A stretch of 59,925 bases of DNA from an uncultured Gammaproteobacteria bacterium (GTDB lineage Bacteria > Pseudomonadota > Gammaproteobacteria > Poriferisulfidales > GCA-002705445): NCBI GenBank assembly GCA_913031205.1, contig CAJWEM010000005.1, forward strand, positions 1-59,925, written 5' to 3'. Shown in pieces: positions 25,101-33,855 of the stretch. The position numbers were made by a program, and so were the translations under genes. Each line of letters starts with the position of its first letter. The stretch's first letter is position 1. The notes under the pieces were generated by a model. That model saw only the letters and a program-made list of their open reading frames with translations. It was not told the DNA's origin and made no database searches.

Positions 25101-26360
25101 ATGATTATAAACAAAGATACGCTCGAATTTAATAAAAATATATTTTCTAAAAACTTTATCAGGAGATTCTTACAGACTGAATCTGCTTCGGGAGTTCTTC
25201 TTATTATTTTCAGTGTACTGGCTATAATATTAGCTAACTCTGATCTTTCCTACTATTATTATTTAGTAAAAAATACCTACTTAACTATACATATTGATGA
25301 TTTTTTACTAAAAGAGACAGTTCATCATTGGGTTAATGATGGTTTAATGGCGATTTTCTTTTTAGTTATAGGTTTAGAATTAAAAAGAGAAATGATTAAT
25401 GGAAATCTATCAACCATATCAAGTGTTATTCTTCCTGGAATAGCTGCAGTAGGAGGTATGGTGGTTCCAGCGGCAGTTTATTTAATGATAAATAGTAATC
25501 AGCCGCTTGCAACACCTGGGTGGGCAATACCAACAGCAACAGATATTGCGTTTTCTCTTGCGGTCTTATCAATATTAGGAAGTAGAGTACCTGTCGGACT
25601 AAAAATATTTTTATTATCATTAGCAATTATCGATGATCTTGGTGCGGTTATGGTAATTGCCTTGTACTATACAGCTGATATATCTTTTACTTATCTATCG
25701 TATGCGCTCGGGTCATTTATTGCGCTAATGGTTTTAAATCTACTGAATGTAAGATTTTTGAGCGTTTATCTATTTGTTGGCTTATTCTTATGGTATTTTA
25801 TTTTACACTCTGGTGTACATACAACAATTGCTGGTGTAATTTTAGCAGCAACAATCCCTTTTTCAGTTAAAAAAAGCGACTTCTCCCCCTTAAAGTTTCT
25901 GGAAGAGAAACTTCATACGTTTTCAGGATTTATAATTTTACCTTTATTTGCATTTTTTAATGCTGATATAGATTTGGACTCATTAAGTGTTACGTCTCTA
26001 TCAAACACTGTACCTTTAGGAATTATGCTAGGTCTACTATTAGGCAAACCAGTAGGTATTACATTGTTAACCTATATTTCAGTAAAACTAAAATTATGTA
26101 ATTTACCAAGTAATGTATCTATTGTTGATATTTTAGGAGTATCATTTCTTTGTGGAATTGGTTTTACAATGAGCTTATTTATAAACACGCTTGCCTTTTC
26201 AGAGGGCGCTGACCTAATGTTTGGCCAGCAGTATTCAAAATCTGGTATATTTTTCGGCTCAATTTTATCTGGTATTATAGGTTACTTAATTTTAAAAGTT
26301 CAGCTTAAAGATGAAGTCGTTTTAGACAATGAGAGTGAAAAACTTGATGAGCAAAAATAA
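25101..26360 (+). CDS. nhaA: Na+/H+ antiporter NhaA
   Basis: Twelve-helix inner-membrane antiporter for pH and sodium homeostasis. The 419-aa protein carries the ion-binding Asp pair in AIIDDLGAV (near residue 178), the early MAIFFLVIGLELKRE segment and the assembly-helix GIGFTMSLFI. Sodium export fits a saline habitat but does not prove it. It overlaps the start of the next permease gene. Confidence 0.96.
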   Translation: MIINKDTLEFNKNIFSKNFIRRFLQTESASGVLLIIFSVLAIILANSDLSYYYYLVKNTYLTIHIDDFLLKETVHHWVNDGLMAIFFLVIGLELKREMINGNLSTISSVILPGIAAVGGMVVPAAVYLMINSNQPLATPGWAIPTATDIAFSLAVLSILGSRVPVGLKIFLLSLAIIDDLGAVMVIALYYTADISFTYLSYALGSFIALMVLNLLNVRFLSVYLFVGLFLWYFILHSGVHTTIAGVILAATIPFSVKKSDFSPLKFLEEKLHTFSGFIILPLFAFFNADIDLDSLSVTSLSNTVPLGIMLGLLLGKPVGITLLTYISVKLKLCNLPSNVSIVDILGVSFLCGIGFTMSLFINTLAFSEGADLMFGQQYSKSGIFFGSILSGIIGYLILKVQLKDEVVLDNESEKLDEQK

Positions 26361-27372
26361 TACATTATATAAAACTATATTAACTATTAGCGGTTTAATT
26401 ATAATTTTTGCTGGATTGAAAGTCGCAGATAAAATTATAGTTCCATTTTTATTATCAATGTTTATTGCTTTAATATCATTTCCATTATTAAAATTTTTTC
26501 AGTCAAAAAAAATAAATACGCCGATATCAGTGTCCTTGGTGCTGATTACGATAGTATCTGTAAGTTTTGCGTTCGCAGCTTTAATCGGAACTTCAATTAA
26601 TAGCTTTAGAAGATCTCTTCCCGAATATAAAGAAAAAATTAATGTGGGAATTGATAATATTTCAAGAATTGCAGAAAATTTTAATATTAACCTAGATAAG
26701 AATTTTTTATATGAATATATTGATCCGAATTTTATAATGCAATCAGTGGCTAATACAATAAGTGCTTTCGGAAATGTCTTGACAAATTATTTTCTAATTT
26801 TATTTATAGTTATGTTTACTCTTCTAGAGGCAGCAATTTTTTCAAAAAAACTAAAAAAAGCCTTTAGTGATAGTGATAAATCTATAAACAACTTTAAAAA
26901 TTTTAGTGATAATATGAATAAATATCTCTCAATAAAAACAATTGTCAGTATTATTACTGGATTTTTAATTTATTTTGCATTAACTATTATTGGTCTAGAT
27001 CATGCTGTAATGTGGGGTCTTATAGCCTTTTTGCTAAATTATATTCCGAATATTGGATCAATAATAGCGTCTATTCCAGCAATACTTATAGCATTGATTC
27101 AATTTAATATTTATTATGCGCTCTTAGTATCAATAATATATCTTGTTGTAAATGTTGTAATGGGAACTATAATTGAACCAAAATATTTGGGTAAAGAACT
27201 TGGTCTTTCGACGCTCATTATCTTCTTATCTTTAATTTTCTGGGGTTGGTTGCTTGGTCCGGTTGGAATGTTGCTTTCAGTGCCACTTACTATGATTGTA
27301 AAAATTGCTCTTGAAAGTTACGATGATACAAAATGGATTGCAATTTTATTAAGCCGAAATATTAAAGAATAA
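26347..27372 (+). CDS. PerM/AI-2E-family transporter
   Basis: A 341-aa integral membrane protein of the AI-2E exporter (PerM/TqsA/YdiK) family, recognised by its eight-segment layout and the C-terminal block LNYIPNIGSIIASIPA followed by GTIIEPKYLGKELGLSTLIIFLS. Substrate unknown; members include AI-2 exporters and sodium/proton antiporters. ATG 26347 overlaps the end of nhaA by 14 bases; ATG 26329 is an in-frame alternative. Adjacency to nhaA may suggest ion transport. Confidence 0.87.
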   Translation: MSKNNTLYKTILTISGLIIIFAGLKVADKIIVPFLLSMFIALISFPLLKFFQSKKINTPISVSLVLITIVSVSFAFAALIGTSINSFRRSLPEYKEKINVGIDNISRIAENFNINLDKNFLYEYIDPNFIMQSVANTISAFGNVLTNYFLILFIVMFTLLEAAIFSKKLKKAFSDSDKSINNFKNFSDNMNKYLSIKTIVSIITGFLIYFALTIIGLDHAVMWGLIAFLLNYIPNIGSIIASIPAILIALIQFNIYYALLVSIIYLVVNVVMGTIIEPKYLGKELGLSTLIIFLSLIFWGWLLGPVGMLLSVPLTMIVKIALESYDDTKWIAILLSRNIKE

Positions 27373-27384
27373 AATTTTTTCTAC

Positions 27385-28734
27385 TTACCACGTAAAGCTA
27401 CCTTTTGAAAAAAATTTCAAAAATATTGATACTTTTTCTAAACTTTCAATATATTCATCCTCGGGGTTAGAGTCATAAACAATTCCTCCACCAGCCGCAA
27501 AATTTAACTTTCCATTATTTATCATTATTGTTCTAATGCATATGTTAGTATCCATATTATTGTTTTTATCAAGATAGCCAATTGAACCGCAGTATACACC
27601 GCGGGGTCTCTTCTCAAGCTCGCTTATTATCTCCATAGATCGTATTTTTGGAGCTCCTGTAATAGATCCGCCTGGAAAACATGCTTCTAATATATCTATT
27701 GATTTTGTTTTATTGTTTAGCTTACCTTTAATTGTGCTTACCATATGATGAACTGAGGCATAAGTTTCAATATCAAATAGCTTTTCTACTTTTACGCTAT
27801 TTAAATCACAGCATTTACTTAAATCATTTCTCAATAAATCAACAATCATTAAATTTTCTGATAAATTTTTTTCATCATTTTGCAGTATATCTTTTTGCTT
27901 ATTATCTTTAATTTTATCCTGTAATCTCTTTAAGGTTCCCTTAATAGGTTTTGTCTCAACGATATTATCTTTTACAGAAATAAATCTTTCTGGAGAAGAG
28001 CTTATTATAGAATTTTCACCAAATTTGAAAAATGAAGAATAAGGAGCAGGGTTTTTATTTCTTATATCTTTATAAAGTGACCATGTATCTCCAATAAAAT
28101 CTACTTCAAAATTTTGAGAATAATTTACCTGATAACAGTCACCCTCTGATATATATTTCTTGATTTTTTTTACATCTTTTATATATTGATCTTTAGATGT
28201 TAGCTGATTTAAATTAGAAAAAGAATAATCCAATTTTTTAACTTTAATTTTTATATCCAAATTAACAATATCAATAATTTTTTTAATAAAAGAATTCATT
28301 TTCTCATAAGTTAGCCAGGCGCTTTTTTCAACATGATCTATTACTATTGCCCACTCATATAAGCCCACAGCAATATCTGGGAATCTTCCATCAATGTATG
28401 AATCGGTATAATTAAATGCGTCGTATCCAAAATATCCCATAAAACCAGAGTTAAAAGGCAGATCTGATGAGTGTTGAATATTGGAATATTTATAATATTT
28501 TTTGATTACTGTTAAAGGATCTTCCTTATAACTTGATTTAATACCGTCTTTTTCAACAATAATATTATTTTTTTTTGAAATTATTTTTATAACAGGATCA
28601 CAAGAAAGAATGCAATATCGCCCTTCACTTCCTTTGTCGAAGCAACTATCTAAAAAAATAAACCATTCGTTATTTTTTAATATATCAGCGTAATAACAAG
28701 AGTTTTTATGATAATTTATTTTAATTTTATTCAT
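27385..28734 (-). CDS. pabB: Aminodeoxychorismate synthase component I
   Basis: Makes 4-amino-4-deoxychorismate, the p-aminobenzoate precursor. The 449-aa chorismate-binding protein has ETKPIKGT, whose Lys distinguishes PabB from TrpE (PIAGT), and the C-terminal PGGSITGAPKIRSMEII and GGGIVYDS motifs. p-Aminobenzoate feeds both folate and tetrahydromethanopterin. The start overlaps the preceding MfnF-like gene by 8 bases, so the gene is translated as the end of the C1-cofactor unit. pabA is not seen here; pabC is at 33.0-33.9 kb. Confidence 0.93.
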   Translation of the reverse strand: MNKIKINYHKNSCYYADILKNNEWFIFLDSCFDKGSEGRYCILSCDPVIKIISKKNNIIVEKDGIKSSYKEDPLTVIKKYYKYSNIQHSSDLPFNSGFMGYFGYDAFNYTDSYIDGRFPDIAVGLYEWAIVIDHVEKSAWLTYEKMNSFIKKIIDIVNLDIKIKVKKLDYSFSNLNQLTSKDQYIKDVKKIKKYISEGDCYQVNYSQNFEVDFIGDTWSLYKDIRNKNPAPYSSFFKFGENSIISSSPERFISVKDNIVETKPIKGTLKRLQDKIKDNKQKDILQNDEKNLSENLMIVDLLRNDLSKCCDLNSVKVEKLFDIETYASVHHMVSTIKGKLNNKTKSIDILEACFPGGSITGAPKIRSMEIISELEKRPRGVYCGSIGYLDKNNNMDTNICIRTIMINNGKLNFAAGGGIVYDSNPEDEYIESLEKVSIFLKFFSKGSFTW

Positions 28735-29770
28735 TAATTTTTCCGAAATAATTTAAAACAACCAAAGCTGAGGTAAAATGTGAGTAAATATCAAATTGCT
28801 TTTTCTTATTATTAACTATCAATTTATCTATTTTCTCAATTGGAATAAATTTTATTTTGTTATTATGACAAATTTCTTGGATTAGACTTCTTCCTTCACC
28901 AACAGACGTGACTACTAACTCCTCATTTAATAATTTTTCTATATTACTGATGTATTGAACTATGTATTTATTGAATTTTGATTTTAAATTTTTCGCGCAT
29001 GATTGAATTTTCTCTTTATCTTCATTTTTATAATCTTTGCCAATAAGCCTTGAGATTCTATTTAGACTATTAATCTCAGTATAAGGCAAATTGTCAGATC
29101 CAATGTGATTATTTTTCTCAAATTTTATATCATTCAGTATACAAAAAATATCTCCAGATGTTGCATAAACTTCATTGATAATTGGAATTTCTCTTTCATC
29201 AAATTTAGTGGTATTAGCAAACATAGGAACAGGAGTTCTTATCGCTCCTTGATATAGTAATGTCCTGTTTGATAAACGTTTAAAATCATTTATATTTTCA
29301 CTAACACTCATATTCCTATAAATAAAATCAGTTGTTGTAGAGCCTATATCAATGATCAAATTTATTTTATTTTGTCTGTTTAAGTAATTTAATGTAAGAA
29401 TCCAATTCGTTGAATACATACTTATGGGATTTTTTGCAGCCTCCTTAATATTTACATATTTATTATTATTTGAATAATATTTTTTTTCGCCATTTAAGTG
29501 TACATCGCATAAATTAATAATTGATGTTACCCCATGGCTTCTTGTTTCAAAGTTATCACATGCTTCAGCGGTAAATGTTATAAAATGATAATTATCCGAA
29601 CCAGAATATTTTTTTGAAATTTTTTCAATAAACTTTTCAAAAATGGACAAGCTATTCCAGATATTAATATTTTTAAAATAAAAATCAGATATCTCATAGT
29701 TTGAGTTTAAGACTGTTATTTTTGTATTAGCACCGCCAATATCCCAACCAAAATATATACTTTCACTCAT
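28727..29770 (-). CDS. H4MPT-linked C1-transfer protein, MfnF-like (hydantoinase/oxoprolinase-type fold)
   Basis: A 347-aa ASKHA/actin-fold protein. WDIGGANTK (residues 9-17), TFTAEACDNF (65-74), STNWILT (120-126), DIGSTTTD (141-148), YQGAIRTPV (173-181) and YATSGDIFCILND (202-214) match the family found in methylotroph C1-transfer clusters; archaeal homologues (MfnF) couple glutamyl-tyramine to the furan in methanofuran synthesis. It overlaps both neighbours: the ATP-grasp gene (4 bases) and pabB (8 bases). Known bacterial relatives occur almost only with H4MPT/methylofuran genes, so I infer a role in methylofuran-type cofactor synthesis. It is not a hydantoinase or a sugar kinase. Confidence 0.87.
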   Translation of the reverse strand: MSESIYFGWDIGGANTKITVLNSNYEISDFYFKNINIWNSLSIFEKFIEKISKKYSGSDNYHFITFTAEACDNFETRSHGVTSIINLCDVHLNGEKKYYSNNNKYVNIKEAAKNPISMYSTNWILTLNYLNRQNKINLIIDIGSTTTDFIYRNMSVSENINDFKRLSNRTLLYQGAIRTPVPMFANTTKFDEREIPIINEVYATSGDIFCILNDIKFEKNNHIGSDNLPYTEINSLNRISRLIGKDYKNEDKEKIQSCAKNLKSKFNKYIVQYISNIEKLLNEELVVTSVGEGRSLIQEICHNNKIKFIPIEKIDKLIVNNKKKQFDIYSHFTSALVVLNYFGKINE

Positions 29771-30741
29771 GTTATTAGGTTCTTAGAAAATAATTTGTTG
29801 TTATTAATATTAAAATCAAAGTTTATATTATTATAAAGTTGCATAGGATTAAAACCTAAAGATTCATGTAAGAATGAATATGATGTGGTTAGTCTAGGAT
29901 TAATTTCTAAAAAAAATATTTCGTTGTTATCAGTCATTATAAAATCAACACCAAAGAAACCGCTTAAACCCTCGAAGTTTAAGAGAATACTATTTATAAT
30001 ATTATCAAAATCTAAAATAAGTTTATTATACTTTCCAATAAACATTTCCTTTAAGTAGATTTCATGTTCTGATTTTCTTTGATAAATCTGCTCATTAATA
30101 GATAATATTCTATAAAATCCTTTAAATGCAAAAATATTTACTCCTATGGTAACTCCACTAATAAATTTTTGAAAATAATGTTTTTTTGTTAGCTTATTTA
30201 TATTTCTTTCCAAGTCTTCCCTATTCTTAAAAATAAATAAATCTTCAGCGCCTATACCGTCAATTTTTTTTGAAATTATTAATTCATCGGATTCTATTTC
30301 AATATAATTTTGATGCATTGGTAGTGTATTTGACAATATTTTTTTAAATATTTTATTTGTGTCTGATTTATTGGTAGTAATTTTTATCACATTACTTGCA
30401 CTATTAAGATGTGAAATATTATTTTCTTCCATTTTTCTTACAATTTCATACAAGATATAATTCTCCTCAGGGGCAAGAACTAATATTTTGTCGTAATCAT
30501 TCTTATGATTTATAAAATCGTCTATTAAGTCAGATTCATGGTTTCTTTCTAAAATACTCGTATTTTCAAAAAAATTCTTATTTTTTTTGTCAACTAACAG
30601 TGTTATCTTAGAACTTGGATAATTTTTAGATAAATCTTTAATTATGCTATGTATAATTAACTTCGCTTCATTAATTAGTAAAAGAGGTGTGTTTTCATCT
30701 ATCTCTTCTCCTAAAATATACTCGTAAACTAGAATATTCAT
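29767..30741 (-). CDS. ATP-grasp protein of the C1-cofactor cluster (MfnD-like)
   Basis: A 324-aa ATP-grasp ligase. The ATP-binding KKIDGIGAEDLF (158-169) and the metal/substrate block FLEINPRLTTSY (277-288) are clear; the latter is characteristic of the archaeal tyramine-glutamate ligase MfnD and its methylotroph homologues. I infer that it adds glutamate to an amine in methylofuran-like cofactor synthesis. It is first in the operon ATP-grasp, MfnF-like, pabB. Its start is only 5 bases from the start of the divergent HisA-like gene. Confidence 0.85.
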   Translation of the reverse strand: MNILVYEYILGEEIDENTPLLLINEAKLIIHSIIKDLSKNYPSSKITLLVDKKNKNFFENTSILERNHESDLIDDFINHKNDYDKILVLAPEENYILYEIVRKMEENNISHLNSASNVIKITTNKSDTNKIFKKILSNTLPMHQNYIEIESDELIISKKIDGIGAEDLFIFKNREDLERNINKLTKKHYFQKFISGVTIGVNIFAFKGFYRILSINEQIYQRKSEHEIYLKEMFIGKYNKLILDFDNIINSILLNFEGLSGFFGVDFIMTDNNEIFFLEINPRLTTSYSFLHESLGFNPMQLYNNINFDFNINNNKLFSKNLIT

Positions 30742-30746
30742 TTTAT

Positions 30747-31418
30747 ATGAAACTTATACCTGCGATTGATTTAAAAAATAGTAAAGTTGTTACTCCAAAT
30801 AGCAGTGATAGGTCTAATTATCAAGAAATATCACTCAAAAAATCACCTACGTCAGACCCGATACAATTTATTAGATATTTGTTATCGATAAATAATTTTA
30901 ACACAATATATCTTGCTGATTTAGATTCTATTGAAGATTTTAAAGAAAATAATATTTTATTAATTGAAATATTAAATAATTACAGAGATATTCATTTTAT
31001 TGTAGATAATGGGATGAGGAAATTATCACAATTGAGCTATTTAAATAATAATAATTTTACGCAAATTATAGCAACAGAGACATTTATAGATTATGAAAAA
31101 CTATACAAAGCATCAAATATTAACTATATATTATCGCTCGATATTAAAAATAAAAAAATTCTCACAGAAACAGAAGAATATCGATCTCTTAAGCCAAAAA
31201 AAACTATATGTATGAACCTTGATGATGTCGGTAAAAGAAATGGATTAAATATAGAAAATATTGAGTTATGTAAAAATATTTTTCCGGAAACAAAACTCAT
31301 CTATTCTGGCGGAGTGGGAACCCAGGAAGACCTAATTAGTTTGAACAATATGAATATAAAAGAAGTTATTCTTTTAACTTGTATACTAAATAAAGAAATT
31401 ACATATAGTGAATCATAA
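30747..31418 (+). CDS. HisA-related TIM-barrel protein of the C1-cofactor set
   Basis: A 223-aa TIM barrel. The start MKLIPAIDLKN is as in HisA, followed by SDPIQFIRYLL, IYLADLDSIED and a C-terminal phosphate-site motif IYSGGVGTQEDL. This is the HisA-related group (COG1411 as I remember it) that accompanies H4MPT genes in methylotrophs and methanogens. No other his genes are present and it diverges from the rest of the cofactor genes, so a histidine role is unlikely. ATG 30747 is chosen over 30687, which would lie inside the ATP-grasp gene and add a non-homologous leader. Reaction unknown. Confidence 0.82.
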   Translation: MKLIPAIDLKNSKVVTPNSSDRSNYQEISLKKSPTSDPIQFIRYLLSINNFNTIYLADLDSIEDFKENNILLIEILNNYRDIHFIVDNGMRKLSQLSYLNNNNFTQIIATETFIDYEKLYKASNINYILSLDIKNKKILTETEEYRSLKPKKTICMNLDDVGKRNGLNIENIELCKNIFPETKLIYSGGVGTQEDLISLNNMNIKEVILLTCILNKEITYSES

Positions 31419-31420
31419 TG

Positions 31421-32047
31421 TTATTTAATTTTAAAACAGTCCATGATGACATCAGTAATTTGCTTTAAAACTTCCTCCTTATTTCTTTTAGAGTCAATAT
31501 TTTTTATTCTGTCGGGATTTTTTTTCAATAATTCTAAATAACCTAAATAAACATCTTCAAAAAATTTATCATCTAAATTTTCAAATCTATCTTTAGTTTT
31601 TGATTCTGGAAAACGTTTCTTTGCAAGATCATATGACAAATTAAAAAAAAAGGTTAGATCTGGAATAATTTTTCTCGTAAAATTTTCAACTAATAATTCT
31701 ATTTTTTCCAAATTAACTTTTTTACCATAACCTTGATAAGCAAAAGAAGCATCAATAAACCTATCGCATAGTACCCAAATTCCCGAATTTAATTTTGGCT
31801 CTATTACTTCTTTAATATGCTGATATCTGATTGCAAATAGAAGAAGCAATTCAGAATCTACTGGGATTATTGATTCTTTACTTAGAAGAAGATCGCGGAT
31901 TTTTTCACCAAATTCAGTACCTCCAGGTTCTCTGGTACGATATACTTGAATGTTCTTTTGTATTAAAAATTTTTCAACTTCAAAAATTGTTGTAGATTTT
32001 CCTACACCTTCAATACCCTCAAAACTTATAAATTTACCTTTTTCCAT
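31421..32047 (-). CDS. tmk: Thymidylate kinase
   Basis: Phosphorylates dTMP to dTDP. The 208-aa protein has the P-loop GIEGVGKST (residues 10-18), the DR(E) type substrate motif TREPGGTEFGE, and the LID region. It is last in fabD-fabG-acpP-fabF-pabC-mltG-tmk, 3 bases after mltG, the E. coli order. It converges with the HisA-like gene, 2 bases apart. Confidence 0.95.
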   Translation of the reverse strand: MEKGKFISFEGIEGVGKSTTIFEVEKFLIQKNIQVYRTREPGGTEFGEKIRDLLLSKESIIPVDSELLLLFAIRYQHIKEVIEPKLNSGIWVLCDRFIDASFAYQGYGKKVNLEKIELLVENFTRKIIPDLTFFFNLSYDLAKKRFPESKTKDRFENLDDKFFEDVYLGYLELLKKNPDRIKNIDSKRNKEEVLKQITDVIMDCFKIK

Positions 32048-32050
32048 ATT

Positions 32051-33052
32051 TTATTTTTTTTGATACTTATTTACTGCTTTAACATGATCTTGATAATTTT
32101 TTGAAAAAACATGTTTTCCATTCTTATCTGCAACAAAGTATAAGTAGTCGCTAATAATTGGTTTGCTCGCTGCTTTAATTGAGCTTTCTCCCGGTGAGCA
32201 TATAGGAGTTTTAGGCAAACCTTTTATCTTGTATGTATTATATTCGTTTTTCGTATTTAAATCTTTTTTTGTAATATTTCCTTTATAGTTTTTCATGCCA
32301 TAAATTACAGTAGGGTCAGCTTGTAACCTCATATTTTTATTTAGTCTATTTATAAAAACACTAGCAATTATTGGTTTTTCCAGTTTATTCGCCGTTTCTT
32401 TTTCAATTATCGAAGCCATTATTAGCATTTCATAAGGTGATTTGTATGGCAGAGAAAAATCCCTTTTACGCCAGTAATACAGAAGAACATTTTCCATTTT
32501 TTTTTGGCAAATTTTCAAAAAATTTTCAAAGGTAGTTCCCGATGAAAATTTATATGTGTCAGGAAAACATAAGCCTTCTAGTGAAGGATAATTAACTTGA
32601 GATAAGTAGGTTTTTTCATATTTAGCATCAAATTCAACACTATCTATACTATTGTTTTTATATAGGATATTTTTAATTTCATTATAAGTTGTACCTTCGA
32701 TAATAGTAATATTTTCCTGTATTAAATTTCCATTTACAAGTTTTACTAGAAAGCTATATTCAGAGTCATTTTTTTGTACTCTATATCTGCCGTTCAGAAA
32801 AACAGGATTATAGTTGTATAAATAAGCAAGAACCTTGAACCTAAATATTGAATCAATATAGCCTTTTTTGTGTAAATTAAAAATTGTATTACTTACTGCA
32901 TCTCCCTCCTTAACAATAAATATCTTTGAGCTATTATTTTTATATACACTATTTTTAAATGAAAAATTTAAATAGGATAAAAATAATAATATTAATAATG
33001 AAATTACAAAAAAAATAAACTTTAATATTTTTAAATTTTGGAATTTTATCAT
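32051..33052 (-). CDS. mltG: Endolytic murein transglycosylase MltG
   Basis: Inner-membrane enzyme that cuts nascent glycan strands and helps end their elongation. The 333-aa protein has one N-terminal transmembrane segment (about 9-29), a LysM-like region, and the YceG domain with catalytic Glu in ASIIEKETA and the family block RLQADPTVIYGM and IKGLPKTPICSPG. It overlaps pabC by 4 bases, as in the E. coli cluster. Confidence 0.94.
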   Translation of the reverse strand: MIKFQNLKILKFIFFVISLLILLFLSYLNFSFKNSVYKNNSSKIFIVKEGDAVSNTIFNLHKKGYIDSIFRFKVLAYLYNYNPVFLNGRYRVQKNDSEYSFLVKLVNGNLIQENITIIEGTTYNEIKNILYKNNSIDSVEFDAKYEKTYLSQVNYPSLEGLCFPDTYKFSSGTTFENFLKICQKKMENVLLYYWRKRDFSLPYKSPYEMLIMASIIEKETANKLEKPIIASVFINRLNKNMRLQADPTVIYGMKNYKGNITKKDLNTKNEYNTYKIKGLPKTPICSPGESSIKAASKPIISDYLYFVADKNGKHVFSKNYQDHVKAVNKYQKK

Positions 33053-33852
33053 TCTTCTAATAATACACGAAGTTTTTCAACTAAATTATTTTTTTTATAA
33101 CTAAATCCATTTATTGACTTTATCTTCCATACTTGTCTTATAGAATTACAAAAAAAAGCAGCATCAAACTGATTTATACTATTTTTTTTTATATCTAAGG
33201 ACTTGATAGTAATTTTATTTTTTTTTAGTGTATTTATAATTACACTTTTCATAACACCATCAACACCGATATTATTTAGTTTTGGCGTATAAAATTTATT
33301 TTTCTTTATGAAAAATATATTACTTGCCGTACCCTCAATAATATTATCTTTATGATCACATAAAATTACTTCAGGATAATTTTTTGAAATTTCACTTGTT
33401 GCAATAATATTATCAATTTTATTGCAATGCTTTATGTTGTCTATATTTGTGTTTTGAAATAGTTTTGTTTTTGCAAATTTTGTTTTTATCCCATGTGTGT
33501 AATAGCTACTTGGATATTCTGGTATGCGAGTTGTTGAAATAATAATATTAGGTTTTTTTGCTAATTCAATATTGTATCCCCTTTTTTTTGCAAAACCTCG
33601 AGATACATTTATACATAAAACACAATTTATTTGATCTTTTAAAGCTTTTCTTATTTGAATTTCAAGCGCGTTGACATCAAAGTTTTTGATTTTGATATTC
33701 TTAATCCCTTTATTAAGTCTGTTTAAGTGAAGTTTTAAATTTATAGGTTTTTTTTTCTTAACCAAAATTGTTTCAAAAACCGCATCGCCATACAAAAAAC
33801 CTCTATCAAATATACTAATACTTGATCCAGCTTTACCATTTATTAAATTCAT
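33049..33852 (-). CDS. pabC: Aminodeoxychorismate lyase
   Basis: PLP enzyme that releases pyruvate from aminodeoxychorismate to give p-aminobenzoate. The 267-aa fold-type IV protein has FDRGFLYGDAVFET near the N terminus, the PLP Lys in NIKHCNKIDN (near 144) and EGTASNIFF. It is the partner of pabB 4 kb downstream on the same strand. Sequence alone does not exclude D-amino-acid or branched-chain transaminase relatives, but its position between fabF and mltG is the classic pabC slot. Confidence 0.92.
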   Translation of the reverse strand: MNLINGKAGSSISIFDRGFLYGDAVFETILVKKKKPINLKLHLNRLNKGIKNIKIKNFDVNALEIQIRKALKDQINCVLCINVSRGFAKKRGYNIELAKKPNIIISTTRIPEYPSSYYTHGIKTKFAKTKLFQNTNIDNIKHCNKIDNIIATSEISKNYPEVILCDHKDNIIEGTASNIFFIKKNKFYTPKLNNIGVDGVMKSVIINTLKKNKITIKSLDIKKNSINQFDAAFFCNSIRQVWKIKSINGFSYKKNNLVEKLRVLLEE

Positions 33853-33855
33853 AAA

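Noticed and set aside
27385-28734. Anthranilate synthase component I (trpE)
   Set aside because: The PIKGT motif has Lys where TrpE has Ala, which is the PabB signature, and no trp genes are nearby.
28727-29770. Hydantoinase, sugar kinase or acetate kinase
   Set aside because: Although the fold is related, the motif set DIGSTTTD, YQGAIRTPV and YATSGDIFCILND belongs to the C1-transfer/MfnF family.
30747-31418. Histidine biosynthesis gene hisA
   Set aside because: No his genes nearby, and the gene sits with methanofuran/H4MPT-type genes; the sequence fits the HisA-related C1-cofactor group better.
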